Below are positions 1 through 5,602 of a stretch of 7,478 bases of DNA, one piece after another (position 1 is the first letter of the stretch; each line of letters begins with the position of its first letter). A model generated the notes under the pieces. The model saw only the letters and a program-made list of their open reading frames with translations. It did no database searches and was not told where the DNA came from. A program made the translations under genes and the position numbers. The stretch comes from Gammaproteobacteria bacterium. GTDB taxonomy: Bacteria > Gemmatimonadota > Gemmatimonadetes > Longimicrobiales > Gaopeijiaceae. The stretch spans positions 1-7,478 of the forward strand of contig VYDD01000189.1 in the NCBI GenBank assembly GCA_009843625.1. The letters run 5' to 3'.

Positions 1-1
1 G

Positions 2-919
2 CGCCTCTACTCGTCGCAGGACGAATTCCTGGGATCCGCAGGAGGTGTCGGAGACGGACCTGGGGAGTTCCGCAATCTCTCGAAGGTTGAGCCATCGGCG
101 GACCGGATTCTCGCGCTCGACCAGCGAGGTCGGGTCACCGTGTTCACGCCCGATCTGCTGCCGACGCGCACCTTCGATGTGGCGGACCGCGTTTTCGACT
201 TACACGACCTTCATGACGGGACGGTCCTGGTGGAAGTCTTCTCGTTCACGGAGACCCCTCCCGGAAACGAAGTAGTCCGAAGTCGGCGTGCGCTTCTGCG
301 CTACGACCTGGCTGGCGCGCGCATCGACAGCCTTGGTGAGACCGCTGGCGGAGATGAGGTATCCCGAGTGATTGACGATCGGCCGATCTCAGGTCCCGCG
401 TTGTTCGGCAGAGACGCACACCTGGCCGTGAACGGCGACTTGATTCTGCAGGGGTCCGCGGACCTGATGGAGGTGCGGGCACTCGCGGTCAACGGCGATG
501 TCGTTCGCATCCTGCGCATTCCGGACTATCCGCTGAGCCTCACCGATGAGGAGGTTGCCGCGGAGCGGGAGGCTCAGTTCGATGTGGAACTGCCTCCCGG
601 GGCGACCTTTCCCCCGTTCCTCCGCCAATTCATCGAGGAACTCCCGGCCCCGGCGGCTCGCCCCGCCTACGCGGACATGCTTGTGGACCCTGCGGGAGCG
701 GTCTGGTTGGAGCTGTACCGGGGGCGGAGCGAGCAGGACCGGCCGCAGGCGTGGCTGGTGCTGGATGCGGACGGCACCTGGCTCGGCACCGTCGACGCGC
801 CGGACGGCTTTGCGGTGATGGACATCACCATGGATGCCGTCCTCGGCGTCTGGACGGACGAACTGGGCGTGGAGCACCCTCAGGTGCTGACGCTCGCGCG
901 GACGCCGACGGGAATGTAA
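2..919 (+). CDS. Six-bladed beta-propeller protein, 5'-truncated
   Basis: The frame is open to the left edge, so the start and any signal peptide lie outside; 305 residues and a TAA stop are visible. Near the visible N-terminus, residues 16-23 (VGDGPGEF) match the GxGPGEF turn that recurs in NHL-like six-bladed propeller proteins. It is followed by a blade strand (RILALDQRGRVTVF) and, near the C-terminus, by further blade-like segments such as YADMLVDPAGAVWLELY, AWLVLDADGTWLGTV and VLGVWTDELGVEH. Proteins of this style are abundant in Gemmatimonadota and are usually annotated only as 6-bladed beta-propeller proteins; no enzymatic motif is visible. The acidic linker around ELPPGATFPPF is typical of such homologues. 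Ligand and role are unknown. It converges on metB with a 50-nt gap. Family assignment is fairly sure, function is not. Confidence 0.8.
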   Translation, partial: RLYSSQDEFLGSAGGVGDGPGEFRNLSKVEPSADRILALDQRGRVTVFTPDLLPTRTFDVADRVFDLHDLHDGTVLVEVFSFTETPPGNEVVRSRRALLRYDLAGARIDSLGETAGGDEVSRVIDDRPISGPALFGRDAHLAVNGDLILQGSADLMEVRALAVNGDVVRILRIPDYPLSLTDEEVAAEREAQFDVELPPGATFPPFLRQFIEELPAPAARPAYADMLVDPAGAVWLELYRGRSEQDRPQAWLVLDADGTWLGTVDAPDGFAVMDITMDAVLGVWTDELGVEHPQVLTLARTPTGM

Positions 920-933
920 GCCGACGCGCGCGT

Positions 934-1003
934 GTCAGCCGATCCCCCCGACGCCCGCGTGCGGGACAGTCAGCCGATCGCCCCGATGCCGGCGTGCGGG
1001 ACG
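934..1003. repeat. Imperfect 35-bp tandem direct repeat at the metB 3' end
   Basis: Two adjacent 35-bp copies, 934..968 and 969..1003, both begin GTCAGCCGATC and end with GTGCGGGAC plus one base. They differ at only four positions by direct alignment. The right copy encodes the last residues and stop codon of MetB on the minus strand (VPHAGIGAIG then TGA). The left copy lies in the convergent intergenic gap and would read VPHAGVGGIG-stop, but 35 is not a multiple of 3, so it is out of phase with metB. The left copy holds a short CCCGC-GT-GCGGG palindrome (954..965). It might help end transcription from both sides, but it has no T-run. It looks like a small local duplication of the gene end. 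Confidence 0.85.
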
Positions 1004-2304
1004 GTCGCCTTCAGCTTGGCAGGGCCAATCGGAACGACATCGGCGTCATGGGTGCTTCGTCCGGGCACGGCGGCCCGACACGCCGACAACGCCTGCCTGA
1101 GGTCGGCGACCAGGTCGTCCGCGGACTCGATGCCGACGGAGACGCGGAGCAGGCCCTTGCCGATCCCGGCGATGGCCTGAGCGGCCTCGTCCATGGCCGC
1201 GTGGGTCATCGTGGCCGGGTGGCAGATGAGGCTCTCGACCCCGCCCAGCGACTCCGCCAGGGTGAACAGGTGAAGCCCGGCGAGGAGCTTTTCCGCTGCC
1301 GCCCGCCCGCCCTTCAGCTCGAAGCTGAACAGGCTGCCGTACCCGGACTGCTGGCGGCCGGCGAGGTCGTGGCCGGGGTGCGTCGTGAGGCCCGGGTAGT
1401 AGACCCGGGCGACCGCGGGATGCGAAGCGAGCAGATCGACGACCGCGCGCGTGTTCTCCTCGTGGATACGGGTTCGGGCGAACAGCGTGCGCACGCCGCG
1501 CAGCGCCAAGTAGCTGTCGAAGGGACTCTGGGCCGCGCCGGTGGCGTTGGTCCACCACGCGATCTCCTCGAAGAGTTCGTCGCTGGCCGCGATTACGGCT
1601 CCCCCCACCACATCGCTATGGCCGTTGATGAACTTGGTCGTCGAATGCACCACCAGATCGAATCCGAACTCGATGGGTCGCTGGAGCGCAGGTGAGAGGA
1701 AGGTGTTGTCGGCGACGGCGATCGCTCCGACGCGCCGGGCCTCGCCCGCCACCGCGGCCAGGTCGGTGATGCGCAGCAGCGGGTTGCTGGGAGTCTCGAC
1801 CCAGATCATGCGGGGCTCCCGCTCCAGCCCGGCCGCGAGCGACGCCGGGTCCGTGAAGTCCACGAAGCGCACGCGCAGCCGGCCCTGACGCTCGAGGCCG
1901 ACCAGCAGGCGGTGCGTCCCTCCGTAGCAGTCGTGCGGCGCCAGCACCAGGTCATTGGCGTGCACCAGGTTGAGGACGACGCCCACCGCGGACATTCCGG
2001 AGGAGGTCGCCACCGCTCCCGCGCCGCCTTCCAGTTGGGCCAGCGCGCCGGTGAGATGTTCGCGGGTGGGATTGCCGGATCGGGTGTAGTCGTATGGCGG
2101 CGGGTCCTCGAGCCCTGCGAAGCGGAAGTTGCTCGACAGATAGAGCGGGGGCATGACCGCTCCATAGGCGGTGTCCGAGGCGAGCCCGGCCCGGACGACT
2201 TCGGTTGCCCGCGCGGAGATGCGGCCCTTGCCATCGGGACCGGGTGTCGTCGCGCCGAGGTCACTCCCGGCGAGGTTCCCATCTCGGGTACAGTGCTCGT
2301 TCAT
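970..2304 (-). CDS. metB: Cystathionine gamma-synthase (MetB), PLP enzyme
   Basis: This cytoplasmic enzyme condenses an O-acylhomoserine with cysteine to give cystathionine, the step after MetX in transsulfuration. The 444-residue product belongs to the Cys/Met-metabolism PLP family and resembles E. coli MetB along its core. Visible features are YDYTRSGNPT (residues 71-80, phosphate-binding Tyr/Arg), SSGMS (101-105), HDCYGG (124-129, ring-stacking Tyr127), ADNTFLSPALQ (198-208, Asp199), the PLP-lysine motif HSTTKFINGHSD (Lys224), the MetB-like AWW...PFDSYLALRG (249-270), LFTLAESLGGVESLICHPATMTH (346-368) and LLRVSVGIE (Arg387). About 35 N-terminal and 35 C-terminal residues extend beyond the E. 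coli core. ATG 2304 is chosen because AGGAGG lies 8 nt upstream. The gene follows metX by 3 nt and so should share its SAM riboswitch. Cystathionine gamma-lyase or a sulfhydrylase is possible within this family, but the metX partner favours MetB. Confidence 0.95.
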   Translation of the reverse strand: MNEHCTRDGNLAGSDLGATTPGPDGKGRISARATEVVRAGLASDTAYGAVMPPLYLSSNFRFAGLEDPPPYDYTRSGNPTREHLTGALAQLEGGAGAVATSSGMSAVGVVLNLVHANDLVLAPHDCYGGTHRLLVGLERQGRLRVRFVDFTDPASLAAGLEREPRMIWVETPSNPLLRITDLAAVAGEARRVGAIAVADNTFLSPALQRPIEFGFDLVVHSTTKFINGHSDVVGGAVIAASDELFEEIAWWTNATGAAQSPFDSYLALRGVRTLFARTRIHEENTRAVVDLLASHPAVARVYYPGLTTHPGHDLAGRQQSGYGSLFSFELKGGRAAAEKLLAGLHLFTLAESLGGVESLICHPATMTHAAMDEAAQAIAGIGKGLLRVSVGIESADDLVADLRQALSACRAAVPGRSTHDADVVPIGPAKLKATVPHAGIGAIG

Positions 2305-2307
2305 GGT

Positions 2308-3417
2308 CTATGCCTCCTGTGCGACGGAAAGCTCGAGGCTCTCCCGCAGAGCGGTCTGGTATTCGGGCGCGTGGAGGAGAAAGGCGTCGTGCCCGCCGTC
2401 CGACTGGAGTATCCGAAGGCGCGAACGGGCACCGGTGCGCCGGTGCATGTCCTCGACCAGCCAGAGCGGCACCGACCTGTCTTCCTCCCAGGCGATCAGC
2501 CAGGAGGGGACGGTCAGCTCCTCGGGCCGGAGGTCGCACAGATCGATCGAGGCGCACAGCGTCAGGTAGGTTCTCGCATCGAACCGCCCGGCGAACGCCC
2601 GTCCGCGCTTCCACAGGTAGTGGTCCACCGGGTGGACCGGCTTGCCGCTCGAGAGGTCGGCCTCGAAGGGGAAGCGCGCGTCGAGTCCCGCGTCGGTCTT
2701 GTAGGTGGTGAAGGCCAGCGCCCTCGCGATGGCTACGCCGTCGGCTTCGCGGCCCTGGTCGCGAGCGAACTCGAGGATCGCGCGCTGCACGCTGCGCACC
2801 CCGGTCCCGAGGGGATGGGGGCGGTGGGCGGCCGCAATGACGACGACGCCTTCCGCACGCGCCGGATAGCGGATGCCCAGGGCCAGTGCGGCGTTACCCC
2901 CGTAGGAGGCGCCCACGGCGCGATGGACCTTCTGTTCACCGAGGTGATCCAGCACGGCCACCACCGCGTCCGCCTGGTCCCCCGGCGTGATGTGGAACTG
3001 CGTGCGGGACCCGTCGCGTCCAAGGGGCTCGATGGTGCCGGGCGCGCCGATGAAGTCGATGCCCAGGACGCGCCACTCGCGCGAGTCGATGGCGAGCCCC
3101 GGTCCGACGATCTTCCGCCACCAGCCTTCGGAGCGATCCTCGGCGTTGGCCGACACGTGCCGGCTCGCCGAAATCCCGCCCATGGCCACCAGCAGCGGGG
3201 CGTCCTCCGGCCCCGCGACCTCGAAGGGAACCCGGAAACGCGCCGCCAGCTCGGGTTCGAGCTCCGGCTTCCAGTCGGGGCGCATGTAGACCGCTCCGCG
3301 GCGGGCGGGCGGCAGCGTGCGGGCGCGTGGCGGCTGCCTGAGATCGGGCACGCTCCCGTTGCGGGCAGGCGGGTACGGAAGCGGGTACGCTCGGGGAGGG
3401 GAGGTTGTCGTTCGCAT
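2308..3417 (-). CDS. metX: Homoserine O-acyltransferase (MetX-type)
   Basis: This alpha/beta-hydrolase-fold enzyme transfers an acetyl or succinyl group to homoserine, the committed step of methionine synthesis. Numbered from ATG 3417 (369 aa), it shows GGISASRHV (residues 80-88), EGWWRKIVGPG.AID (97-111), the nucleophile elbow GASYGG (Ser171), a probable acid Asp313 in WEEDRSVP, and GHDAFL (His343). These match the short MetX branch seen in Xanthomonas-like bacteria rather than the classical GGSMGG branch. That branch is often annotated homoserine O-succinyltransferase; the acyl donor cannot be read safely here. A GTG at 3486 in the same frame is rejected because it lies inside riboswitch stem P1. 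ATG 3417 has GGAGAG 5 nt upstream. ATG 3285, preceded by GGAGCGG, would give 325 aa and drop a Pro/Arg-rich leader of 44 residues, and remains possible. First gene of the metX-metB operon. Confidence 0.9.
   Translation of the reverse strand: MRTTTSPPRAYPLPYPPARNGSVPDLRQPPRARTLPPARRGAVYMRPDWKPELEPELAARFRVPFEVAGPEDAPLLVAMGGISASRHVSANAEDRSEGWWRKIVGPGLAIDSREWRVLGIDFIGAPGTIEPLGRDGSRTQFHITPGDQADAVVAVLDHLGEQKVHRAVGASYGGNAALALGIRYPARAEGVVVIAAAHRPHPLGTGVRSVQRAILEFARDQGREADGVAIARALAFTTYKTDAGLDARFPFEADLSSGKPVHPVDHYLWKRGRAFAGRFDARTYLTLCASIDLCDLRPEELTVPSWLIAWEEDRSVPLWLVEDMHRRTGARSRLRILQSDGGHDAFLLHAPEYQTALRESLELSVAQEA
2313..2318 (-). promoter_or_regulatory. metB Shine-Dalgarno inside the metX 3' end
   Basis: On the minus strand, AGGAGG (2318..2313) lies 8 nt before the metB ATG and inside the last codons of metX, whose TAG stop is at 2310..2308. 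Only 3 nt separate stop and start, so ribosomes finishing metX are well placed to re-initiate on metB. This supports coupled translation and fixes the metB start. Confidence 0.85.
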
Positions 3418-3485
3418 CCTGGCTCTCCACAGGTTGGGCGCGGTGCCAACCCCTGGATGCGCCAGCCGGCGAACCGACCGAGGCA
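3418..3485 (-). promoter_or_regulatory. Riboswitch expression platform of metX
   Basis: Between aptamer and ATG, GTTGGCACCG (3450..3441) is the exact reverse complement of CGGTGCCAAC (3531..3522) in the aptamer. This gives a 10-bp alternative pairing that would destroy the J3/4 pseudoknot and the outer part of P3. If the aptamer holds instead, GGTTGG (3451..3446) is free to pair with CCAACC (3437..3432), forming a 6-bp hairpin that ends 3 nt before the GGAGAG ribosome site (3428..3423). No T-run follows any hairpin, so control of translation initiation is more likely than termination. The switching direction is inferred from SAM-I biology. Confidence 0.65.
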
Positions 3486-3605
3486 CTCATCTCTCGGATT
3501 CCATCACGGGAATCCGCGGGAGTTGGCACCGTTGATCGTTCTCCAGAGAAAACGATCCGGTTGCCCCGGCTTCACAGGGCCAGTCCCTCAGCCGGTCTCG
3601 ATGAG
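3486..3605 (-). promoter_or_regulatory. SAM-I (S-box) riboswitch aptamer
   Basis: The minus strand carries the S-box consensus. P1 pairs CTCATC (3605..3600) with GATGAG (3491..3486). P2 pairs CCGGC (3595..3591) with GCCGG (3570..3566) around the conserved TGAGGGACTGGCCC and TGTGAAGCC kink-turn segment. GGCAACC follows, and P3 pairs GATCGTT (3557..3551) with AACGATC (3540..3534). The conserved J3/4 GGTGCCAACTCC can form the known pseudoknot with the P2 loop (TGG with CCA). P4 is a perfect 8-bp stem, CGGATTCC (3516..3509) with GGAATCCG (3502..3495), followed by the conserved AGATGAG closing P1. The class binds S-adenosylmethionine and normally represses methionine genes, which fits the downstream metX-metB. 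Confidence 0.96.
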
Positions 3606-3612
3606 TTGCGTG

Positions 3613-3642
3613 AGAATGTGGTGCCCCGTCCGGGGCTGTCAA
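3613..3642 (-). promoter_or_regulatory. Probable sigma-70-type promoter of metX-metB
   Basis: On the minus strand a perfect -35 TTGACA (3642..3637) is followed, 18 nt later, by CATTCT (3618..3613), a weak -10 with 3 of 6 matches. The predicted start would fall near 3606, exactly at the 5' edge of riboswitch stem P1, as expected for an S-box leader. The spacer contains a palindrome with arms GCCCCG and CGGGGC (3623..3636). The -35 begins only 11 nt after the stop codon of the upstream DUF411 gene. Confidence 0.55.
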
Positions 3643-3653
3643 GGGTTACCTGC

Positions 3654-4257
3654 TCAACGGCGCGGATCCACCTCCGCGTAGACCTCAACGTTGCCCTGGC
3701 GATCCCACGAGAGCACCTGGTAGGGCCGCGCACCGATTCCTTCCATGCCCGGGGAGCCGATCGGCATGCCCGGAACCGCGATGCCCACGACGTCCGGCCG
3801 CTCCTCCAGCAGCCGCTTGACGTGCTCGGCCGGGGATATGGCCTTCGACCACGTAGCCGTCGATCAGCGCGGTGTGGCAGGACGACATGCGCGGCGGCAC
3901 GCCTGCGTCGATCTTCACCGGGATGAGGTCGTTCAGGTTGCGCGCATCCACCTCGAAGCCGGCCTCCCGCATGTGATCGACCCACAGGTTGCAGCACCCG
4001 CAACTGGGCGTCTTGTAGACGAGCGCCCTGGGCAGGGCGTCGGCGACGGTCGATGTGGGCGAAGCCGCCAGGGTCGTGGTTGCCTCGCCGGCGGCACCCG
4101 CCGCCGCTTCCCCGGACGCGTGCAGGGCATGGGCGTCATGCGAGGCGGGCGCTCCATCCGACACCGGGGCGCCGTCCGCGTCTCGCGCCTCGCCCGCGGC
4201 ACAGGCGGCAACGAGGATTACGAGGGAGAAGATGGTGCTGGGGCGAAGCTCAGTCAT
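3654..4257 (-). pseudogene. DUF411/CopG-like copper lipoprotein gene, one frameshift
   Basis: ATG 4257 (GAGG 5 nt upstream) opens a lipoprotein signal with lipobox LVAAC (Cys19). A linker with a His cluster follows (HDAHALH, 40-46), then a DUF411 domain: YKTPSCGCCNLWVDHM (Cys86, Cys88, Cys89), VPPRMSSCHTALIDGYVVEGHIP (Cys127, His128). After residue 142 the frame is lost at CCCCGG (3834..3829). Skipping one base restores AEHVKRLLEERPDVVGIAVPGMPIGSPGME and then ARPYQVLSWD up to TGA 3654. The corrected product is 200 aa with a complete domain. Read literally, the first frame continues out of register to a stop at 3685. DUF411 proteins such as CopG bind copper through the clustered cysteines and act in periplasmic copper resistance. 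The clean remainder suggests a recent mutation or a homopolymer error in the assembly rather than an old pseudogene. Its promoter is unclear; a TAGATT at 4329..4324 is a possible -10 without a good -35. Confidence 0.85.
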
Positions 4258-4369
4258 GGGATCCTCGGATCAGAGGGCTGCGCAGACCGATTCAGCGGAG
4301 CAGTTCCGTGCGTACATCCTTCCAATCTAGCACGAGGTCACTGGAATCGCCGAGCCGACTCGTGGTTAC

Positions 4370-5602
4370 TCATCCCTCGATCGCCAGGTTCACGATTTCG
4401 CGGAAGCGCGCGACCGGATCGCGGCCCCGCGGCGTCTGCGTGAACACCAGCACGATCAGGTTCGTCGAGGGATCCACCCAGGCACCCGTGCCGTCGGATC
4501 CGGTGTGCGAATACACGCCGTCCTCCGACACCGACCATCCGTATCCGTAGTAGCGGGCCGGCCCCTCTGAACCGGGGTTGGTCCGGATCTTCGGCGATGT
4601 CATCAACGCCACGGTCTCCTCGGAGATGATCCGCTGCCCGTCGTAGACGCCGCCGTTCAGGAACATCTGACAGAAGATCACATAGTCGTCCGCGGTCGAA
4701 ATCATGCCGCCCGAGGCCCGCACGAACGGGACCTGGGGCGGATCGCCGGGGGTCCATCCGGGCATCCAGCCGCCCTCGCCGTCGCGTTCGTAGTAGACGA
4801 CCCCCATCCGGTCCAGTTTCCCGTCCATCATCTCCGCGACTTCATGATGGTAGCTGTCGTGCATGCCAAGCGGCGTGTAGATCTCGCGGTCGAGGTACTC
4901 CTCGAGCGGTATCCCCGACGCCATCTCCACCAGCGCGCCCAGGGTGTTGTAGCCGGGGTTGTTGTAGCTGTAGGTGGTGCCGGGGATGGCCTCCGCGCCC
5001 ACGCCGCCGAAGCGCGCCGCTTCCAGCTGGAGGGTGGGAGCGCCGGGATGTTCGGCGGACGGCTCCATGTAGGGCTGCGGGAAGAGCGTCGGGATGCGGA
5101 GCCCGCTCGCGTGCGACAGCAGATGGCCGATGTTGATGAAGCCGGCGCGATAGTTGTCCCACGAGGGGATGTGTTCGCGCGCGAGGTCGTCGTAAGCCAG
5201 CTTCCCGTCCTCCACCAGCGTCGCGATGGCGGTGGCCACCGGCGGCTTGGTGTTGGAGGCCATGCGGAACAACGTGCCCGGCTCCATCGGGATGCCGCGC
5301 GCCTTGTCCCGCCATCCCAAAGCCTCGTGCAGGACAACCTTGCCGTCCTTCGCCACGAGCAGCACCGCCCCCACGAGGTCGCCCCGCTCGATGGCTTCCT
5401 CGTAGAGGGCAACGCCCCCGGCCAGGACTCCTTCGGACATGCCCACATCCGCCGGAGCCGCACGCGTGACGACGGTGCCCTGGGCCGCGACGGGGATGGC
5501 CGGCGCGAGGACTGGGATGAGCGCCAGCACGGCGAGGAGACGGGTCATCATCAGGCTAACCTCGGAAGGTCGCCGGGGCGGATGCAGGAGAAAACGCGTC
5601 AT
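4370..5602 (-). CDS. Exported serine hydrolase, beta-lactamase/PBP fold
   Basis: The product is a class C beta-lactamase-like serine hydrolase (Pfam Beta-lactamase family), 410 aa from ATG 5602. The three active-site motifs are present: SxxK as SNTK (Ser116, Lys119), YxN as YNN (Tyr213, Asn215) and HTG (366-368) in place of KTG. LFRMASNTKPPVATAIA, HLLSHASGL and the ASGGMISTADDYVIF segment are typical of the family. A signal peptide (MMTRLLAVLALIPVLAPAIPVAAQG) begins at residue 18, so it is probably secreted to the periplasm. Start choice is open: ATG 5602 overlaps the upstream stop as ATGA and has GGAGG 9 nt upstream. ATG 5551 has GAGG 8 nt upstream and gives a more normal short signal peptide. 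Substrate is unknown; the family includes esterases, D-aminopeptidases and peptidases as well as beta-lactamases, so resistance should not be assumed. Confidence 0.92.
   Translation of the reverse strand: MTRFLLHPPRRPSEVSLMMTRLLAVLALIPVLAPAIPVAAQGTVVTRAAPADVGMSEGVLAGGVALYEEAIERGDLVGAVLLVAKDGKVVLHEALGWRDKARGIPMEPGTLFRMASNTKPPVATAIATLVEDGKLAYDDLAREHIPSWDNYRAGFINIGHLLSHASGLRIPTLFPQPYMEPSAEHPGAPTLQLEAARFGGVGAEAIPGTTYSYNNPGYNTLGALVEMASGIPLEEYLDREIYTPLGMHDSYHHEVAEMMDGKLDRMGVVYYERDGEGGWMPGWTPGDPPQVPFVRASGGMISTADDYVIFCQMFLNGGVYDGQRIISEETVALMTSPKIRTNPGSEGPARYYGYGWSVSEDGVYSHTGSDGTGAWVDPSTNLIVLVFTQTPRGRDPVARFREIVNLAIEG

Noticed and set aside
954..965. CCCGC-GT-GCGGG as a bidirectional terminator
   Set aside because: The stem is short with almost no loop and no T-run on either strand, so I list it only within the repeat.
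3418..3486. GTG at 3486 as the metX start
   Set aside because: The codon lies in the P1 stem of the SAM-I aptamer and the encoded residues are not enzyme-like; ATG 3417 has a ribosome site.
1912..3681. 589-codon open frame on + opposite metX and metB
   Set aside because: It is antisense to two confidently identified enzymes and to the riboswitch, has no recognisable domain, and is a typical high-GC shadow frame.
3572..4003. Separate 143-codon gene on - over the DUF411 region
   Set aside because: It is the third frame, giving Arg-rich sequence; the DUF411 domain is found in the other two minus frames, joined at the frameshift.
4258..4369. Hairpin CGAG-CCGA-CTCG and a TAGATT box in the gap before DUF411
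   Set aside because: The stem is only 4 bp, and the TAGATT box has no matching -35, so neither is listed as a feature.
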